This document shows positions 5,401-6,416 of a stretch of DNA of 6,416 bases, one piece after another (the stretch's first letter is position 1; every line of letters starts with the position of its first letter). Below the pieces are notes generated by a model. The model had not been told where the DNA came from and searched no databases. It saw nothing but the letters and a program-made list of their open reading frames with translations. The stretch is from the NCBI GenBank assembly GCA_947628335.1, contig CANQZT010000090.1:1-6416 (forward strand), in the 5' to 3' direction. A program made the translations under genes and the position numbers. Source of the DNA: an uncultured Clostridia bacterium. GTDB taxonomy: Bacteria; Bacillota_A; Clostridia; TANB77; CAG-508.

Positions 5401-6416
5401 AAATCTTCTTCATAACATTCAAATTGTTCTATAAATTCCTCTTGTGCTAATCCTACAAATTGGCCTTCATCTTTATTAGCAAAGTAAAATTTCTTTCCTA
5501 ATTCATCTGAATCAATATAAACAAACATAATTGGTCTTTTTCCCTCATCTTTTCTATTATAGACTCTGTCTACAACACATTTATTAAATTTTAAATTCTC
5601 ATTACTTAATAGCACATCACTTAAAATACTCATACTCGAATTTTGACATGTTGCAAATTCAGGACAAGTCTGTCTTAGTAATAAAAATTGTTTATTAATA
5701 TTTTGCTCCGGGTGATTGGCATAAATTTCATCTACTAGTTTTGATTTTTCTAGTAAATCTTTTATTGGAAATTGCCCCTCTTTATCTGCCAAACCTACAC
5801 TTGTAAATAACTTTCTCAAACTTTGTTCATCTAAATTTAAGGTTGCATCTTTCAACTGTTCATCATTTTTATGACATTTATGGTCTTTGCCTTCAATATC
5901 AATATCGTTTTTTCTTGCTTGTTCATAATTTATACAAAAATTATCAGGTCTTCCACCAAATCTATGTCTTGTTAAATTCCAAGTTGGATCTAGTATAGTA
6001 TTCCCTTTGGCAATTTCTCCATTTGCAAGAGGAAGTTCAATATCTTTAATTTTTAAAAATGCATGTGTGCCACTACTTATAATTTCACTTTCTATACCAA
6101 CTCTATTAAACATATATTGTTCTACTTTAGCTATTCCATTACAAACTCCATAACCAGAACTAATTATTTTCCACAAAGCCCTACAATCTTCAACATCAAA
6201 CACTTCTGTGTCAAAATCAGGACTATAACTTATTTTTTTACCTATCGCATTATCTATTACTGCCATTTTTTGTGCTTTTGAATATTCTGGATTTAGATTA
6301 TCAATTATTGACTTTATCCATTCTTCTGCTTCTTTATATGCACTAGCAGTTGAAATTTGCTCAACATAATTATTCAATTTACTAACTACTCGTAAATTTG
6401 GACAAATATCACAAAG
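5379..6416 (-). CDS. Transglutaminase-like cysteine protein (5' end cut by window edge; 3' end possibly frame-shifted)
   Basis: The frame is open from the right edge to TAG 5379, with 345 residues visible. A Cys-His-Asp triad typical of the transglutaminase/cysteine-protease fold is present. Counted from TTG 6377, C79 lies in SGYGVCNGIAKVEQYMF, H105 in SSGTHAFLKI and D130 in TILDPTWN, with spacing and context as in bacterial TGc-like domains. Such proteins act as cysteine peptidases, amidases or cross-linkers; which applies here is unknown. The roughly 180 residues after the domain are unrecognised. TTG 6377 is not the start: it has no Shine-Dalgarno, and the frame continues upstream as LCDICPNLRVVSK, including a CxxC, without a stop to the edge. 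Near the 3' end, the +1 frame opens just past a TAA at 5401-5403 and stays open to a TGA (5288-5290) that overlaps the next gene's ATG, suggesting a lost 35-residue extension. It is the most upstream visible gene of a probable three-gene operon. No signal peptide can be judged because the N-terminus is missing. Confidence 0.82.
   Translation of the reverse strand, partial: LCDICPNLRVVSKLNNYVEQISTASAYKEAEEWIKSIIDNLNPEYSKAQKMAVIDNAIGKKISYSPDFDTEVFDVEDCRALWKIISSGYGVCNGIAKVEQYMFNRVGIESEIISSGTHAFLKIKDIELPLANGEIAKGNTILDPTWNLTRHRFGGRPDNFCINYEQARKNDIDIEGKDHKCHKNDEQLKDATLNLDEQSLRKLFTSVGLADKEGQFPIKDLLEKSKLVDEIYANHPEQNINKQFLLLRQTCPEFATCQNSSMSILSDVLLSNENLKFNKCVVDRVYNRKDEGKRPIMFVYIDSDELGKKFYFANKDEGQFVGLAQEEFIEQFECYEEDLKKYKRN

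Noticed and set aside
5392..5401. A AAA AAG as a programmed -1 frameshift site in the transglutaminase-like gene
   Set aside because: The heptamer is in the right register for -1 slippage, but the -1 frame reads GTA TAA and stops at once. Only a +1 (or one-base deletion) shift reaches the long continuation.
6063..6281. Plus-strand open frame inside the transglutaminase-like gene
   Set aside because: It is antisense to the catalytic Cys region and has a low-complexity composition; no start signal.

Overview
The window is very AT-rich (rows I counted in most genes run about 12-27% G+C). It has strong AAGGAGG-type ribosome binding sites and TTGaxA-17-TATaAT type promoters. It also carries a CmpB-like membrane protein (PF06541), a family common in Clostridia. 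All this points to a low-GC Firmicute, most likely an anaerobic clostridial or gut lineage; the species cannot be told from the sequence alone. All six genes I support lie on the minus strand, so transcription runs from right to left. Both ends of the window cut through a gene.

Right part (6416 to 3334), in transcription order: a transglutaminase-like cysteine protein whose start lies outside the window; a 74-residue basic small protein ending in a Cys-bracketed, Gly-rich tail; and a 557-residue protein I do not recognise, with a central coiled coil. The gaps are short and no promoter or terminator is evident between them, so they are probably one operon of unknown purpose. The last codons of the transglutaminase-like gene look frame-shifted: a one-base change in an A6 run would add 35 residues and make the gene end in an ATGA overlap with the small-protein gene.

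Middle part (about 3294 to 1791): a compact cassette with its own strong promoter, a 5' UTR hairpin, a radical SAM/SPASM peptide-maturase-type enzyme and, overlapping its stop by 14 bases, a 105-residue protein. That protein has four cysteines in its first 14 residues, followed by a long charged coiled-coil tail with a 16-residue tandem repeat. This looks like a maturase-substrate pair, possibly a RiPP system with the modified segment at the N-terminus and the recognition segment after it. The cassette is clearly richer in G+C (35-42% in rows counted) than its neighbours, which suggests it was acquired by transfer.

Left part (1766 to 1): an APH/choline-kinase-fold small-molecule phosphotransferase beginning at a GTG, then a separately promoted CmpB-family multi-pass membrane protein cut by the left edge. 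I saw no RNA genes, insertion sequences or CRISPR arrays.
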